This document shows, piece by piece, positions 35,519 through 44,423 of a DNA stretch of 64,000 nucleotides (its first letter is position 1; the number at the start of each line of letters is the position of its first letter). A program made the translations under genes and the position numbers. This DNA is from Streptomyces cellostaticus (GTDB lineage Bacteria; Actinomycetota; Actinomycetes; Streptomycetales; Streptomycetaceae), in NCBI RefSeq assembly GCF_023630175.1, contig NZ_JALLIN010000009.1, positions 62,001 to 126,000 on the forward strand. The letters are read 5' to 3'. The notes beneath the pieces are model-generated. The model did not search any database and was not told the origin of the DNA. It worked only from the letters and a program-made list of their open reading frames with translations.

Positions 35519-36376
35519 CTACGCGTCCTTCAGCTCCTGCCGCTGCCGCCCCAGCCCCTCGACCTCCAGCTCCACCACGTCCCCGGCCCGCAGGAACGGC
35601 TTCGGGTCGGGCTGCCCCAGCGCAACCCCCGCCGGGGTGCCGGTGTTGATGACGTCCCCGGGGTACAGCGTCATGAACCGGCTCACGTAGCGCACCACCT
35701 CCCCCACCGGGAAGATCTGCTCGGCCGTGGTCCCGTCCTGCTTCAGCTCGCCGTTGACCCACAGCCGCAGCCCGAGCGCCTGCGGATCCGCGACCTCGTC
35801 CGCCGTCACCAGCCAGGGACCGAGCGGGTTGAACGTCTCGCAGTTCTTCCCCTTGTCCCAGGTACCGCCCCGCTCGATCTGGAACTCCCGCTCGGACACG
35901 TCGTGCGCCACCGCGTAGCCGGCGACATGCGCCAGCCCCTCCTCGGCCGACTCCAGACAGCGGGCGGTACGCCCGACGACGACGGCCAGCTCCACCTCCC
36001 AGTCGGTCTTGCCGGACCCGCGCGGCACCAGCACGGTGTCGTTCGGCCCGACGACCGTGTCCGGGGCCTTGAGGAAGATCACGGGCTCGGCGGGCGGTTC
36101 CGCTCCGGTCTCCCGGGCGTGGTCGTGGTAGTTCAGCCCGATGCACACGATCTTGCCGATCCGGCCGAGGGGAGGCCCGATCCGCAGTCCCGCCGCGTCC
36201 AGCGCCGGAAGCTCACCGGCCTCGGCCGCCGCCCGGACACGGCCGAGCGCGCCGTCGTCGGCGAGCAGCGTGCCGTCGATGTCGTCCACGATCCCCGACA
36301 GGTCGCGCAGGGTTCCCTGGGGGTCGAGCAGCGCCGGGCGCTCCGCTCCGGCAGTACCGACTCGCAGCAGCTTCAT
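35519..36376 (-). CDS. Fumarylacetoacetate hydrolase (FAH) family protein
   Basis: A 285-residue enzyme from ATG 36376 (GGGAGA upstream). IVCIGLNYHDHARE, PVIFLKAPDTVVG, DWEVELAVVVGR and VINTGTPAGVALG are the FAH signature with the metal-binding Glu and Asp residues. Relatives are 2-hydroxyhepta-2,4-diene-1,7-dioate isomerases, oxaloacetate decarboxylases or ureidoglycolate lyases, so the substrate is a 2-keto or enol acid. Full length. The neighbouring ROK/Gfo operon suggests sugar-acid breakdown, but the gene points the other way. Confidence 0.9.
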   Translation of the reverse strand: MKLLRVGTAGAERPALLDPQGTLRDLSGIVDDIDGTLLADDGALGRVRAAAEAGELPALDAAGLRIGPPLGRIGKIVCIGLNYHDHARETGAEPPAEPVIFLKAPDTVVGPNDTVLVPRGSGKTDWEVELAVVVGRTARCLESAEEGLAHVAGYAVAHDVSEREFQIERGGTWDKGKNCETFNPLGPWLVTADEVADPQALGLRLWVNGELKQDGTTAEQIFPVGEVVRYVSRFMTLYPGDVINTGTPAGVALGQPDPKPFLRAGDVVELEVEGLGRQRQELKDA

Positions 36377-36517
36377 GGTCACCATCTCCCTCGATAGCGG
36401 GCGCCCGGCGGATGGGTGCAGCCATCGCGGGACTGGTCGATCCTCCAAGTCCCCTGTCCAGTCCACAAGACCCTGTTCATGTACTGGACCGTAACCCGGC
36501 CCTCACCGCACCGCGCC

Positions 36518-37234
36518 TCACCGGTGCAGCGCGCACTGTTCCCATGCGCTCCAGGTCGCGCTGGTGACGACGTACAGCGCGGCGGCGAGCGGCATGACCG
36601 CGACGGTGACCAGCGTGAAGAAGGACAGGAACGGCGCCACCTTGCCGACCGCGGCGAGGCCCGGCACCTGCCCGCCGTCCCCGGCGGCCGCCGTGACCGG
36701 GTTCTCCGCCGCCGCCGACCTGGCGCGCCGGTGGTTGAAGGCGGCGACGGCCGCGACGAGGACGAAGAGCGCGACGTAGACGAGCCCGGCCGGTCCGAAC
36801 ACCCCGCCGCCGGCGAGGGCGTCGGCCCACCGTCCGCCGAGGGGTGCGGCGAGCAGCGAATGCGTCAGCAGTTCGTTGGCCGTACCGCCGATCGAGGCGT
36901 CGGAGAACAGGTGGTAGAGGAGGAAGAAGGCGGGCAACTGGAGCAGGCCGGGCAGGAGACCGGAGAGCGGCGCGACGTTCTCCCGCGCGTGCAGCTCCAT
37001 GACCGCCTTCTGCAGGCGCTGGGGGTCCTCGGCGTGCTTCTCGCGCAGTTCCGCGATGCGCGGCCGGAGTTCCGCGCGGGCGCGCCGGCCACGGGCGGCC
37101 GCCCGGGACAGGGGATGCAGCAGCAGCCGGACCAGTGCGGTGAACAGGACGATCGCCGCGGCCGTGGCGGAGGTGTGGAACAGCGGCTGGAGCAGCTCGG
37201 CGAGCTGCTCCACGAGGTGGGCGAAGACGGACAT
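36518..37234 (-). CDS. YidC/Oxa1-family membrane protein insertase paralogue
   Basis: A 238-residue membrane protein from ATG 37234. Residues 20-45 are the first membrane segment (TAAAIVLFTALVRLLLHPLSRAAARG, with the hydrophilic-groove Arg), followed by the charged coiled region (RPRIAELREKHAEDPQRLQKAV), then LPGLLQLPAFFLLYHLF and three more segments. Shorter than the main YidC (no large C-terminal tail), as expected for the second copy many Streptomyces carry. The DUF6412 gene lies 124 bp upstream on the same strand, a pairing I have seen in other Streptomyces. Confidence 0.88.
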   Translation of the reverse strand: MSVFAHLVEQLAELLQPLFHTSATAAAIVLFTALVRLLLHPLSRAAARGRRARAELRPRIAELREKHAEDPQRLQKAVMELHARENVAPLSGLLPGLLQLPAFFLLYHLFSDASIGGTANELLTHSLLAAPLGGRWADALAGGGVFGPAGLVYVALFVLVAAVAAFNHRRARSAAAENPVTAAAGDGGQVPGLAAVGKVAPFLSFFTLVTVAVMPLAAALYVVTSATWSAWEQCALHR

Positions 37235-37358
37235 GGGCGGACCCTTCGGGACGGGGCGTCGGTGCCGGTGCGGCCTTTGGTGGGCAGGGCGGCATGACGA
37301 CCCGCGCGAGGGCGCCGGCACGGACCGGCGGTCCCGTCGGTGAAGGTGGAGGGGTGCC

Positions 37359-37682
37359 CTACGCGCGGATCGTCGCGAGGGCGCGTCCGGGCGCCCGGGG
37401 CCTGCGGCGTCCCCGGGCATCGGGGTCGCGCTGGGGCAGGAAGGCCGTACGGCGGGCCCGGTCGCGTATCGCCGTACGGACCCGATGCGGCGGCACGGCG
37501 GGCGCGCGGCGGCCGGCGAGCAGCCAGCAGGCGGCCGACACGGCACCGGCGGCGGCCGTCGCGGCGAGGGCGACGGCGGCGGACGGGCCGGCGGTGCCGA
37601 GGAGCGCGGCCTGGATCAGGAACAGATGCGCCAGGACCAGCAGGAGGGCGACGGGCACGGGACGCGCGACGCGGCTGATCAC
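37359..37682 (-). CDS. DUF6412 small membrane protein
   Basis: A 107-residue protein from GTG 37682 with GGGAGG upstream. Two hydrophobic segments (about 8-30 and 35-58), then a basic tail with the family's RTAIRDRARRTAFLPQRDPD motif. Function unknown. Encoded upstream of the YidC paralogue on the same strand, probably in the same operon. Confidence 0.8.
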   Translation of the reverse strand: MISRVARPVPVALLLVLAHLFLIQAALLGTAGPSAAVALAATAAAGAVSAACWLLAGRRAPAVPPHRVRTAIRDRARRTAFLPQRDPDARGRRRPRAPGRALATIRA

Positions 37683-37915
37683 GGTCCCTCCCTGTCTCCC
37701 GGCGGGACCGGTTCCCGGCCCCCTCACCGGTACAACGCCCGTACCGCCCGCTCTGGTTCCCGGTCCCGGAGCCGGCCGGGGAGGTGCGGACCTGCGGGGC
37801 GGGGGGCACCGGGAATAGCCTGGGAGGAGAGCGGCGCGGGGACCGGACGTGCCCTCCCGACGCATTCCACCTGGGGGGTAGAACCGCGGGGGACGTGACG
37901 AGGGAGGCGGAAGCC

Positions 37916-38530
37916 ATGCCCTGGAATCTGACCGGCACGTACCTGGAGAGCTGCAACTGCGACGTGGTGTGTCCGTGCACCACCTCGGGCCTCACCGCAC
38001 CGGCCGACCACGACCGCTGCCAGGTGACCTTCGCGTTCCACGTGGACAGCGGGAACGTGGACGGGGTGGACGTCTCCGACCGCAGCGTCGCCGTCTTCAT
38101 CGACGCGCCCCGGGTGATGGCGGACGGCGGCTGGCAGGTGGCGCTGTACCTCGACGCCTCCGCCGACGACGGTCAGGCGGAGGCGCTGGGCCAGGTCTTC
38201 TCCGGTCGGGCCGGCGGGCCGATGGCGGCGCTCGCCCCGCTCATCGGCGAGGTCCTCGGAGTGGAACGCGTCCCCATCGACTACAGCGACGACGGCCGCC
38301 GCCACGCCGCGCGGGTGGGCGACGCCATCGACATCGAGATCGAGGACCAGGTCGCGCCGCAGTTCGGCGAGGACGGTCCGGTCATGGGTCTGACCGGCAT
38401 GTTCCACCCGGTGAACAGCACGCTGACCATCGCCCGCTCCGCCCGGGCCACGGGCAACGGCGTGTACGGCCGCTCCTGGGACTTCTCCGGCGGCAACGGG
38501 CACTCGGCGCCCTTCACGTGGTCGTCGTGA
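37916..38530 (+). CDS. DUF1326 domain protein with Cys-rich N-terminus
   Basis: A 204-residue soluble protein from ATG 37916, with GGGAGG upstream. ESCNCDVVCPCTTSG near the N-terminus supplies four cysteines suited to metal or iron-sulphur binding, and the rest (GWQVALYLDASADDGQAEALGQVFSGRAGG, DYSDDGRRHAARVGD) is the DUF1326 fold. Overlaps the DUF2182 gene by GTGA. This pair recurs in bacteria, and the partner is described as a predicted metal-binding membrane protein; the joint function is not known to me. Confidence 0.85.
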   Translation: MPWNLTGTYLESCNCDVVCPCTTSGLTAPADHDRCQVTFAFHVDSGNVDGVDVSDRSVAVFIDAPRVMADGGWQVALYLDASADDGQAEALGQVFSGRAGGPMAALAPLIGEVLGVERVPIDYSDDGRRHAARVGDAIDIEIEDQVAPQFGEDGPVMGLTGMFHPVNSTLTIARSARATGNGVYGRSWDFSGGNGHSAPFTWSS

Positions 38531-39288
38531 CCGGCCGGTCGGTCACCGTCCGCGGCCCGGCGGCGGCCCCCACCGGACTGCTGCTGGTCGCGGCGGCCGC
38601 CGCCTGGGTCTGGATGGCAACGCGCTGGGGCGGCATGCGGGCGACACCGGGGACCATGGGACTGGGCCTGCCCGCCTTCCTGGCCGTGTGGACGCTGATG
38701 ATGTCGGCCATGATGCTGCCCGCGACGGCGCCCGTCGCCGGGCTGTACACCCGCACCATCACCGTTCACCGGGCGCCGCGCATGGTCGTCTTCACGGTCG
38801 CCTACCTGCTTGTCTGGGCCGCGGCCGGGCTGCCGGCCTACGCCCTGGCCGCCGCCCTGGGCCGGGTGACGAGCCTGTCCGCCATGGCGGGGACGGCGGT
38901 GGCCGCGGCCCTCTTCACGGTGAACGGCGTCTACCAGCTCACGCCCCTCAAGGACCGCTGTCTGGCGAAGTGCCGCTCACCGATCGGGATGATCATGCGC
39001 TACGCCTCGTACCCGGCTCCCTCGCGCGATCTGCGTGCCGGACTCCACCACGGGGCCTTCTGCCTGGGGTGCTGCTGGTCGCTGATGGTGGTGCTGGCGG
39101 CCTTCGGTGTGATGAACCTGTGGGCCATGGTGGTCCTGGCCGCCGTGATCTTCGTCGAGAAGCTGGCCCCGGCCGGCCACCTGGTGGCCCGCGCCGTGGG
39201 CGTCGTCTCGCTCGCACTGGCCGTCGCCGTCTTCTGGGTTCCGGCGCTGGCCCCGGCCCTGACCGGTGGCGGCATGACCGGAATGTGA
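38527..39288 (+). CDS. DUF2182 predicted metal-binding integral membrane protein
   Basis: A 253-residue protein with about six membrane segments, starting at GTG 38527 in the previous stop. AVWTLMMSAMMLPATAPV and KDRCLAKCRSP, then HHGAFCLGCCWSLM, are the conserved Met- and Cys-rich motifs of DUF2182. Met and Cys inside the membrane suggest copper or another soft metal. Coupled to the Cys-rich DUF1326 protein, so the two probably form a metal transfer or assembly unit; that is inference. Confidence 0.86.
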   Translation: MTGRSVTVRGPAAAPTGLLLVAAAAAWVWMATRWGGMRATPGTMGLGLPAFLAVWTLMMSAMMLPATAPVAGLYTRTITVHRAPRMVVFTVAYLLVWAAAGLPAYALAAALGRVTSLSAMAGTAVAAALFTVNGVYQLTPLKDRCLAKCRSPIGMIMRYASYPAPSRDLRAGLHHGAFCLGCCWSLMVVLAAFGVMNLWAMVVLAAVIFVEKLAPAGHLVARAVGVVSLALAVAVFWVPALAPALTGGGMTGM

Positions 39289-39359
39289 GGACCCGGGCGG
39301 TGCCCGGTGCGGGACCACGTACTCCACCTGTGTCACCGGTCGGCAGTACGGTGTCACCC

Positions 39360-40391
39360 ATGCGCCCCGACTCGCCTGCCGAGAACGTCGACCACACCGC
39401 CGAAGCGGCACGCCTGGAGCGGACCGCCGGCCTGTACCCCGAGGACGCCGAGGTCCTGCTCCTGCGTGCCGCGGCCCATCTGGAACTGTCCGGCGACCGC
39501 CCCGCCGCGACGACGCTCTACGACCGTCTGCTGTCCTCCGGCGACACCCTGGAGGACCCCCACCTCGTCCGCGCCCTGAAGGCCTCGAACCTGTGGGAGT
39601 ACGGCCACGAGGCGGAGGCCAGGGCGATCATCGACGGCATCCGCGCGTCGGCGCCCCGCCGGCCGGCACCCTGGGTGATCGTCGCCGAGTCCCTGGAGTC
39701 GCACGACGAGCTGGAGGCGGCGGAACAGACCCTCACGCAGGCGGCGGCCCTCCTGCTGCCGGACGGCACGGAGCCCCCGTACGGCACGCACCCCCTCCTG
39801 TACGGCCGCCACCGCGTCCGCCGCATGCTGGGCCTGCCCCACGACGACTGGGACACCCTCGCGGACGGCCTCCACGCCTCCGCGGTCTCCCTGGACGAAC
39901 TCCACGACCCGAAGCGGGTCTGGTCCCTGGGCTCGGACAACCCGGCGGAGCTGGCCGCGGAGATCTCCCGCCTCAACGCCGAACTGGGCGCCTACCGGGA
40001 AGCCCTCTCCCGCCCGTTCCCGGTGGCGGTCCTGCACTGGCCGGCCCCCGAGCTGACGGAACTGCTGGCGGCCTACGCCGGCCTGGAGGCGGAGTACCCC
40101 TCCCACGACGCCCACCTGGCGACGATAGAGGCCTCCCTCCGTGAACTGGCGTCCTCGGGCACGCCCAACCTGGGCATCGTCACCGGCACGGTCCCGTCCT
40201 ACGAGGCCTTCGCGGCCTCCGAGGGCTCCAGCCCGTCCGACACGACCCTCCTGCCCCAGTACGCGACGACCCTCGCGGCGCGCGGCCGCGCCGTGGCCTG
40301 GCCCCCGCAGCGCACGGCGCACTGCTGGTGCGGTTCGGGCCACGCGTACGGCGACTGCCACGGAGCGCCGGAGCCCGCGGCGGCCGTCTAG
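39360..40391 (+). CDS. TPR-like protein with C-terminal SEC-C zinc motif
   Basis: A 343-residue soluble protein from ATG 39360. Residues 10-130 form TPR-like helical pairs (DAEVLLLRAAAHLELSGD, HEAEARAIIDGIRAS). The C-terminus CWCGSGHAYGDCHG is a SEC-C zinc-binding motif, as on SecA and many small adaptor proteins. No membrane part. It probably serves as a protein-binding adaptor. Starts 71 bp after the DUF2182 gene. Confidence 0.82.
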   Translation: MRPDSPAENVDHTAEAARLERTAGLYPEDAEVLLLRAAAHLELSGDRPAATTLYDRLLSSGDTLEDPHLVRALKASNLWEYGHEAEARAIIDGIRASAPRRPAPWVIVAESLESHDELEAAEQTLTQAAALLLPDGTEPPYGTHPLLYGRHRVRRMLGLPHDDWDTLADGLHASAVSLDELHDPKRVWSLGSDNPAELAAEISRLNAELGAYREALSRPFPVAVLHWPAPELTELLAAYAGLEAEYPSHDAHLATIEASLRELASSGTPNLGIVTGTVPSYEAFAASEGSSPSDTTLLPQYATTLAARGRAVAWPPQRTAHCWCGSGHAYGDCHGAPEPAAAV

Positions 40392-40480
40392 GGCCTGCTG
40401 CTGCCGGGAAGGTCCGCCGGAAAGCCCGCGGCGTCCGGTGCGGTGCGTCGCAAGGCGGAGCTCCGCCCGCGTCCAGGACG

Positions 40481-40520
40481 TACTCGGGCCGGGCATACGC
40501 GGGCCGGGCATACTCGGGGC
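40481..40520. repeat. 15-bp tandem repeat, 2.7 units
   Basis: TACTCGGGCCGGGCA, TACGCGGGCCGGGCA and TACTCGGGGC follow each other in the 235-bp gap after the SEC-C gene. One base differs between the two full units. Confidence 0.8.
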
Positions 40521-40626
40521 ACGACGCGGCGAGGCGCCGTGCCGGACGCCGCGAACCGGTGAACCCCTCCCGGACCACGGCACGGCAGTGAGCCCGGCGA
40601 ACGAGACGGAGGGTGGTGGCGCGGCC

Positions 40627-41070
40627 GTGTCCCAGCCCTGGCTGACCTGCTCCCTCCTCTTCGCCGCCTTCTGGACGTTCGTCGGCGCCCACGGCACCCG
40701 CGCCGCCCTGCGCGCCCGCCGGTCCCTGGGCCGGCTCGGTGTGCGGGGCGTCCGGACGCGGGGCGAGGTGGCCAACTCCGCCCGCCGAGTGGGCACGTCC
40801 TACCATCCACCCCAGATCCGCTACCAGGCCCCGCCCCCGGGCCACCCCACGGCCCCCGCCACCCATACCTACCGCCAGGTCCCCCTGAACACCGACTCCC
40901 CCAACGCCCTGTACCGCGGCACGCCGGTCATCCTGCGCTACGACCCGCAGGACCCGCGGCGGGCGGTGGTGGTGCGCACGGCGAAGGCGTACTCGCCCAC
41001 CGCGAACCTGGTGTGGTGCGTGTGCTGCGTGGCGTTCGGGGTCGGCGTAGCGGCCTTCTCCCTCATGTAA
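40627..41070 (+). CDS. DUF3592-like small membrane protein
   Basis: A 147-residue protein. GTG 40627 is preferred because GGAGGG lies ahead (spacing a little long); GTG 40588 in frame is the alternative. N-terminal membrane segment (about 4-25), a central domain (RTRGEVANSARR, THTYRQVPL, VILRYDPQDPRRAVV) like DUF3592, and a C-terminal membrane segment. Function unknown. Confidence 0.7.
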   Translation: MSQPWLTCSLLFAAFWTFVGAHGTRAALRARRSLGRLGVRGVRTRGEVANSARRVGTSYHPPQIRYQAPPPGHPTAPATHTYRQVPLNTDSPNALYRGTPVILRYDPQDPRRAVVVRTAKAYSPTANLVWCVCCVAFGVGVAAFSLM

Positions 41071-41080
41071 CCGGGGACTT

Positions 41081-41103
41081 CTGTCAGTGCCCCCTGCTAC
41101 AAC
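41081..41103 (+). promoter_or_regulatory. Probable DNA-damage promoter (RecA-NDp/PafBC motif)
   Basis: CTGTCAGTG, an 8-bp spacer and TACAAC fit the actinobacterial RecA-NDp motif TTGTCRGTG-N8-TAnnnT recognised by the PafBC activator, apart from the first and last bases. It lies 35 bp ahead of the GTG start of the PLD-helicase gene, leaving room for a leader with the GGGGGG ribosome binding site. Confidence 0.65.
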
Positions 41104-41138
41104 AGATGCACGTTGAACATGCTCTAGGGGGGGTCAAG

Positions 41139-44100
41139 GTGGCGGAGCCGGGGGGACCTGTGAAGCCGGTCGCCGGCGTGTACGAGCGGCTGATCACCGA
41201 CGACGTGAGCGAGGCGCTGGGGCGGCTCGCGGCCACGGGGTGGACGGCCGTCGACGCGGAGGTCAGCGCGGAGTCGGCGCCCCATGTGCTTGCCCGTCAC
41301 ATCGGAGAGGTGGTCGCTCACAAGCTCCATCAGCTCCCGCCCGCCCAGCGGGTCCGGTTCGCCAACGAGATCCTCACGTCCCTGGATACCGCCGCTCCTG
41401 AGCACGGCGAACCCGAGCCGGTCCGCACGGTGGCAGAAGGCCCACGGCAGTTGCTGGCCCTGGCGAAGCAGGAGGCACCCGGGGCGTACGCGATCCGGCC
41501 GCTCACCCCGCTGTCCGAGACATCGCTGCTCACGAACTCGCCGGAGGACCTCAGTCTGGGCTCCGAGCTGCGGGCCGAACTGGCCACCGCCGACCGTATC
41601 GATCTGCTCTGCGCCTTCGTGAAGTGGTACGGCATCCGGGTACTCGAGGACGCCCTGCGTGCCGCCAAGGAGCGAGGCGTACCGATCCGGGTCATCACCA
41701 CCACGTACATGGGCGCCACCGACCGCCACGCGCTCGACCGCCTGGTGCGCGACTTCGGTGCCACGGTCAAGGTGAACTACGAGATCCGCTCCACCCGCCT
41801 GCACGCCAAGGCATGGCTGTTTCGACGCAGCACGGGATTCGACACGGCGTACGTCGGCAGTTCAAACCTCTCCAGGGCCGCACTGCTCGATGGCCTGGAG
41901 TGGAACGTACGCCTGTCCTCGATCGCGACACCCGCGGTGCTGGACAAGTTCGAGGCGACCTTCGACGCGTACTGGAACGACACGGCCTTCGAGACGTACG
42001 ACCCCGATCTGCACGGTGAGCGCCTCGACGGAGCACTGGCCCAGGCAGGCGGCGGAGCACCCGCCACCGAGCTGAAGATCAACCTTTCGGGCCTGGAGGT
42101 ACGGCCCTTCCCCCATCAGCGGGACATGCTGGAGCGGCTCAGCGTCGAACGGGAGATCCGAGGGCGGCACCGGAACCTGCTGGTCGCGGCAACCGGCACC
42201 GGCAAGACCGTGATGGCAGCCCTGGACTACCGGGGCCTTTGCGGACCGGCGAAGAGCGGTCGGCCGAGACTGCTGTTCGTGGCCCACCGCAAGGAGATCC
42301 TTCGGCAGTCGCTGCGCACCTACCGGGAGGTTCTGGACGACGCCTCGTTCGGCGAACTGCTGCACGCCGGCACGGAACCCCGGGCCTGGGAGCACGTGTT
42401 CGCGAGCGTTCAGTCACTCAACGTCTCGAGGCTTGAGCGACTGGCACCCGAGCACTTCGACATCATCGTCATCGACGAGTTCCACCACGCCACGGCCACC
42501 ACGTACCGGCGGGTGATCGACCACTTCACCCCGCGGGAACTGCTGGGACTCACCGCGACGCCCGAGCGGATGGACGGCCGGAACGTCCAGGACGAGTTCT
42601 TCGACGGCCGGATCGCCGCCGAAATGCGGCTGTGGGAGGCGCTGGAGAACGACCTGCTCTGCCCCTTCCACTACTTCGGCATTCCGGACGGTACGGATCT
42701 GACGAACCTTGGCTGGCAGAAGGGCGCGTACGCCGACCAGGAACTCGGCAACCTCTACACGGGCGACCACGCCCGCGCCCGGATCGTGGTGAGGCAGATC
42801 CGGGACAAGGTCTCCGACCCCGGCGCCATGAGGGCGCTGGGTTTCTGCGTCACCAAGGCGCACGCCCACTTCATGGCCGGCTTCTTCCGCCAGGCCGGTT
42901 TCCAGGCGATGGCGCTCGACAGCGACTCCCCCGCCGAAGTGCGCGCCCGGGCCCTCGCCGAACTACGCGAGGGCAGGCTTCAGGTGATCTTCTCGGTCGA
43001 CCTGTTCAACGAGGGGCTGGACATCCCCGACGTGGACACCCTGCTCCTGCTCCGCCCCACCAACAGCGCGACCGTCTTCCTCCAGCAGTTGGGGCGCGGG
43101 CTCAGGCGCACCGACAGCAAGCCCGTACTCACCGTCCTCGACTTCATCGGGCAGCACCGGACCGAGTTCCGCTTCGAGGAGCAGTTCCGGGCTCTGACCA
43201 ACCTCTCGCGGAACCGGCTCGTCGATCACATCGAGCACGACTTCCCGCAACTGCCTTCCGGCTGCCAGATCATCCTGGAGGGCAAGTCCAAGGACCTCGT
43301 CCTGGACAACATTCGTACCCAGCTCGGCGCCACCGTGAAGACCCTGGTGAACGAGGTCAGGGCGTACCGCACCCCTCGCCTCGCCGACTATCTTCGTGAA
43401 AGCCGCCGGGAGATCAAGGAGCTCTACAAGAGCGAGAACTCCTGGACCGCCGTCCTTCGGCGAGCCGGCCTGATCGACGGGACGGCGGAACCCGGAGAGG
43501 CGGCGCTACTCAAGCGGGTCCACGCGTTTCTTCACGTCGACGACCCGGAGCGCGCCGGAGCCTATCTCCGACTCCTCGAAGACGACGCCCCGCCGTACGA
43601 GGAACTGCCTCCGACCGACCAGTCGTACGCCCGCATGCTGTTCTTCAACCTGTGGGACGACGCGGGCGGGTTCGCCAGCTTCCAGGAGGGCCTTGCGTCG
43701 CTGCGCTCCCAGCGGGCCTTCCGCGATGAGCTGCGGCAGGTGCTGTCGCACGTCATGGAGCAAATGGACCACCTCCCGATCCCGCTGTCCGGCAGTCTCA
43801 GCCGCGTTCCGCTGAGGGTCCACAGCGCGTACAACCGTTCCGAGATCCTCGCCGCCCTCGGGGTGGCCCGCTTCGGCGGGCAGATGCCGCGGTCCTTCGC
43901 CCAGGGCGTGCAGTGGGTCGCGGAGCTGAGGACGGACACCCTGCTCATCACGCTGGAGAAGAACGAGAAGGACTTCTCACCCACCGTCCGTTACAAGGAC
44001 TATGCGTTGAGCCCGGCGCTCTTCCACTGGGAATCCCAGAACTCCACGGCGGAGAACTCGCGTACCGGCCTGCGGTACCGGCAGCACGAACAGCGCGGAA

Positions 44101-44285
44101 GCCACGTCCTTCTGTTCGTGCGCCGCTACAAGAACACCGACATAGGCAAGTCCCAGCCGTGGATGCTCCTCGGCCCGGCCACCTACGAGAGCCACACCGG
44201 CAGCAAGCCGATGGCGATCACGTGGCGCCTGGAGCACGACCTTCCGGCGGACGTCTGGACCTATTCGGCAGTCGCCACCGGATAG
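41139..44285 (+). CDS. PLD nuclease-SF2 helicase-DUF3427 protein, candidate DNA-damage or phage-defence factor
   Basis: A 1048-residue protein. GTG 41139 is chosen because GGGGGG lies six bases upstream and the damage promoter is just before it; ATG 41106 would sit at the likely transcript start. Domains in order: a helical N-terminal part; a PLD-like nuclease (HAK near residue 222 and GSSNLS; the usual Asp of HxKxxxxD is Arg); an SF2 helicase with ATGTGKT near 351, DEFHHA near 446, TATPERMDG and QQLGRGLRR near 649; and a C-terminal DUF3427 region ending YESHTGSKPMAITWRL. Proteins of this layout occur alone in many bacteria, and I believe some lie in defence islands. It has no partner gene here. 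Confidence 0.9.
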   Translation: MAEPGGPVKPVAGVYERLITDDVSEALGRLAATGWTAVDAEVSAESAPHVLARHIGEVVAHKLHQLPPAQRVRFANEILTSLDTAAPEHGEPEPVRTVAEGPRQLLALAKQEAPGAYAIRPLTPLSETSLLTNSPEDLSLGSELRAELATADRIDLLCAFVKWYGIRVLEDALRAAKERGVPIRVITTTYMGATDRHALDRLVRDFGATVKVNYEIRSTRLHAKAWLFRRSTGFDTAYVGSSNLSRAALLDGLEWNVRLSSIATPAVLDKFEATFDAYWNDTAFETYDPDLHGERLDGALAQAGGGAPATELKINLSGLEVRPFPHQRDMLERLSVEREIRGRHRNLLVAATGTGKTVMAALDYRGLCGPAKSGRPRLLFVAHRKEILRQSLRTYREVLDDASFGELLHAGTEPRAWEHVFASVQSLNVSRLERLAPEHFDIIVIDEFHHATATTYRRVIDHFTPRELLGLTATPERMDGRNVQDEFFDGRIAAEMRLWEALENDLLCPFHYFGIPDGTDLTNLGWQKGAYADQELGNLYTGDHARARIVVRQIRDKVSDPGAMRALGFCVTKAHAHFMAGFFRQAGFQAMALDSDSPAEVRARALAELREGRLQVIFSVDLFNEGLDIPDVDTLLLLRPTNSATVFLQQLGRGLRRTDSKPVLTVLDFIGQHRTEFRFEEQFRALTNLSRNRLVDHIEHDFPQLPSGCQIILEGKSKDLVLDNIRTQLGATVKTLVNEVRAYRTPRLADYLRESRREIKELYKSENSWTAVLRRAGLIDGTAEPGEAALLKRVHAFLHVDDPERAGAYLRLLEDDAPPYEELPPTDQSYARMLFFNLWDDAGGFASFQEGLASLRSQRAFRDELRQVLSHVMEQMDHLPIPLSGSLSRVPLRVHSAYNRSEILAALGVARFGGQMPRSFAQGVQWVAELRTDTLLITLEKNEKDFSPTVRYKDYALSPALFHWESQNSTAENSRTGLRYRQHEQRGSHVLLFVRRYKNTDIGKSQPWMLLGPATYESHTGSKPMAITWRLEHDLPADVWTYSAVATG

Positions 44286-44368
44286 GACCCGGAGCCGCCT
44301 GGCCGGCAGGGGGGCGACGACGAACCGGCGGACCCGCCTGCTGTGGGCCTGGTCTTGTGGGAGGCATG

Positions 44369-44417
44369 GAGACCCGGCAGGACGCGCCGTGCCTGCCCCA
44401 CCGGGACGCCGGGTCTC
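44369..44417. terminator. Bidirectional terminator between helicase and kinase genes
   Basis: GAGACCCGGC at 44369-44378 pairs perfectly with GCCGGGTCTC at 44408-44417. An alternative inner hairpin GGCAGG/CCTGCC (44376-44397) overlaps it. It lies between two converging genes. Confidence 0.75.
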
Positions 44418-44423
44418 GGGGCC

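Noticed and set aside
41111..41124. GAAC-ATGC-TCTA near the helicase start as a LexA box
   Set aside because: Only the left half (GAAC) fits the actinobacterial GAAC-N4-GTTC box; the right half has no GTTC.
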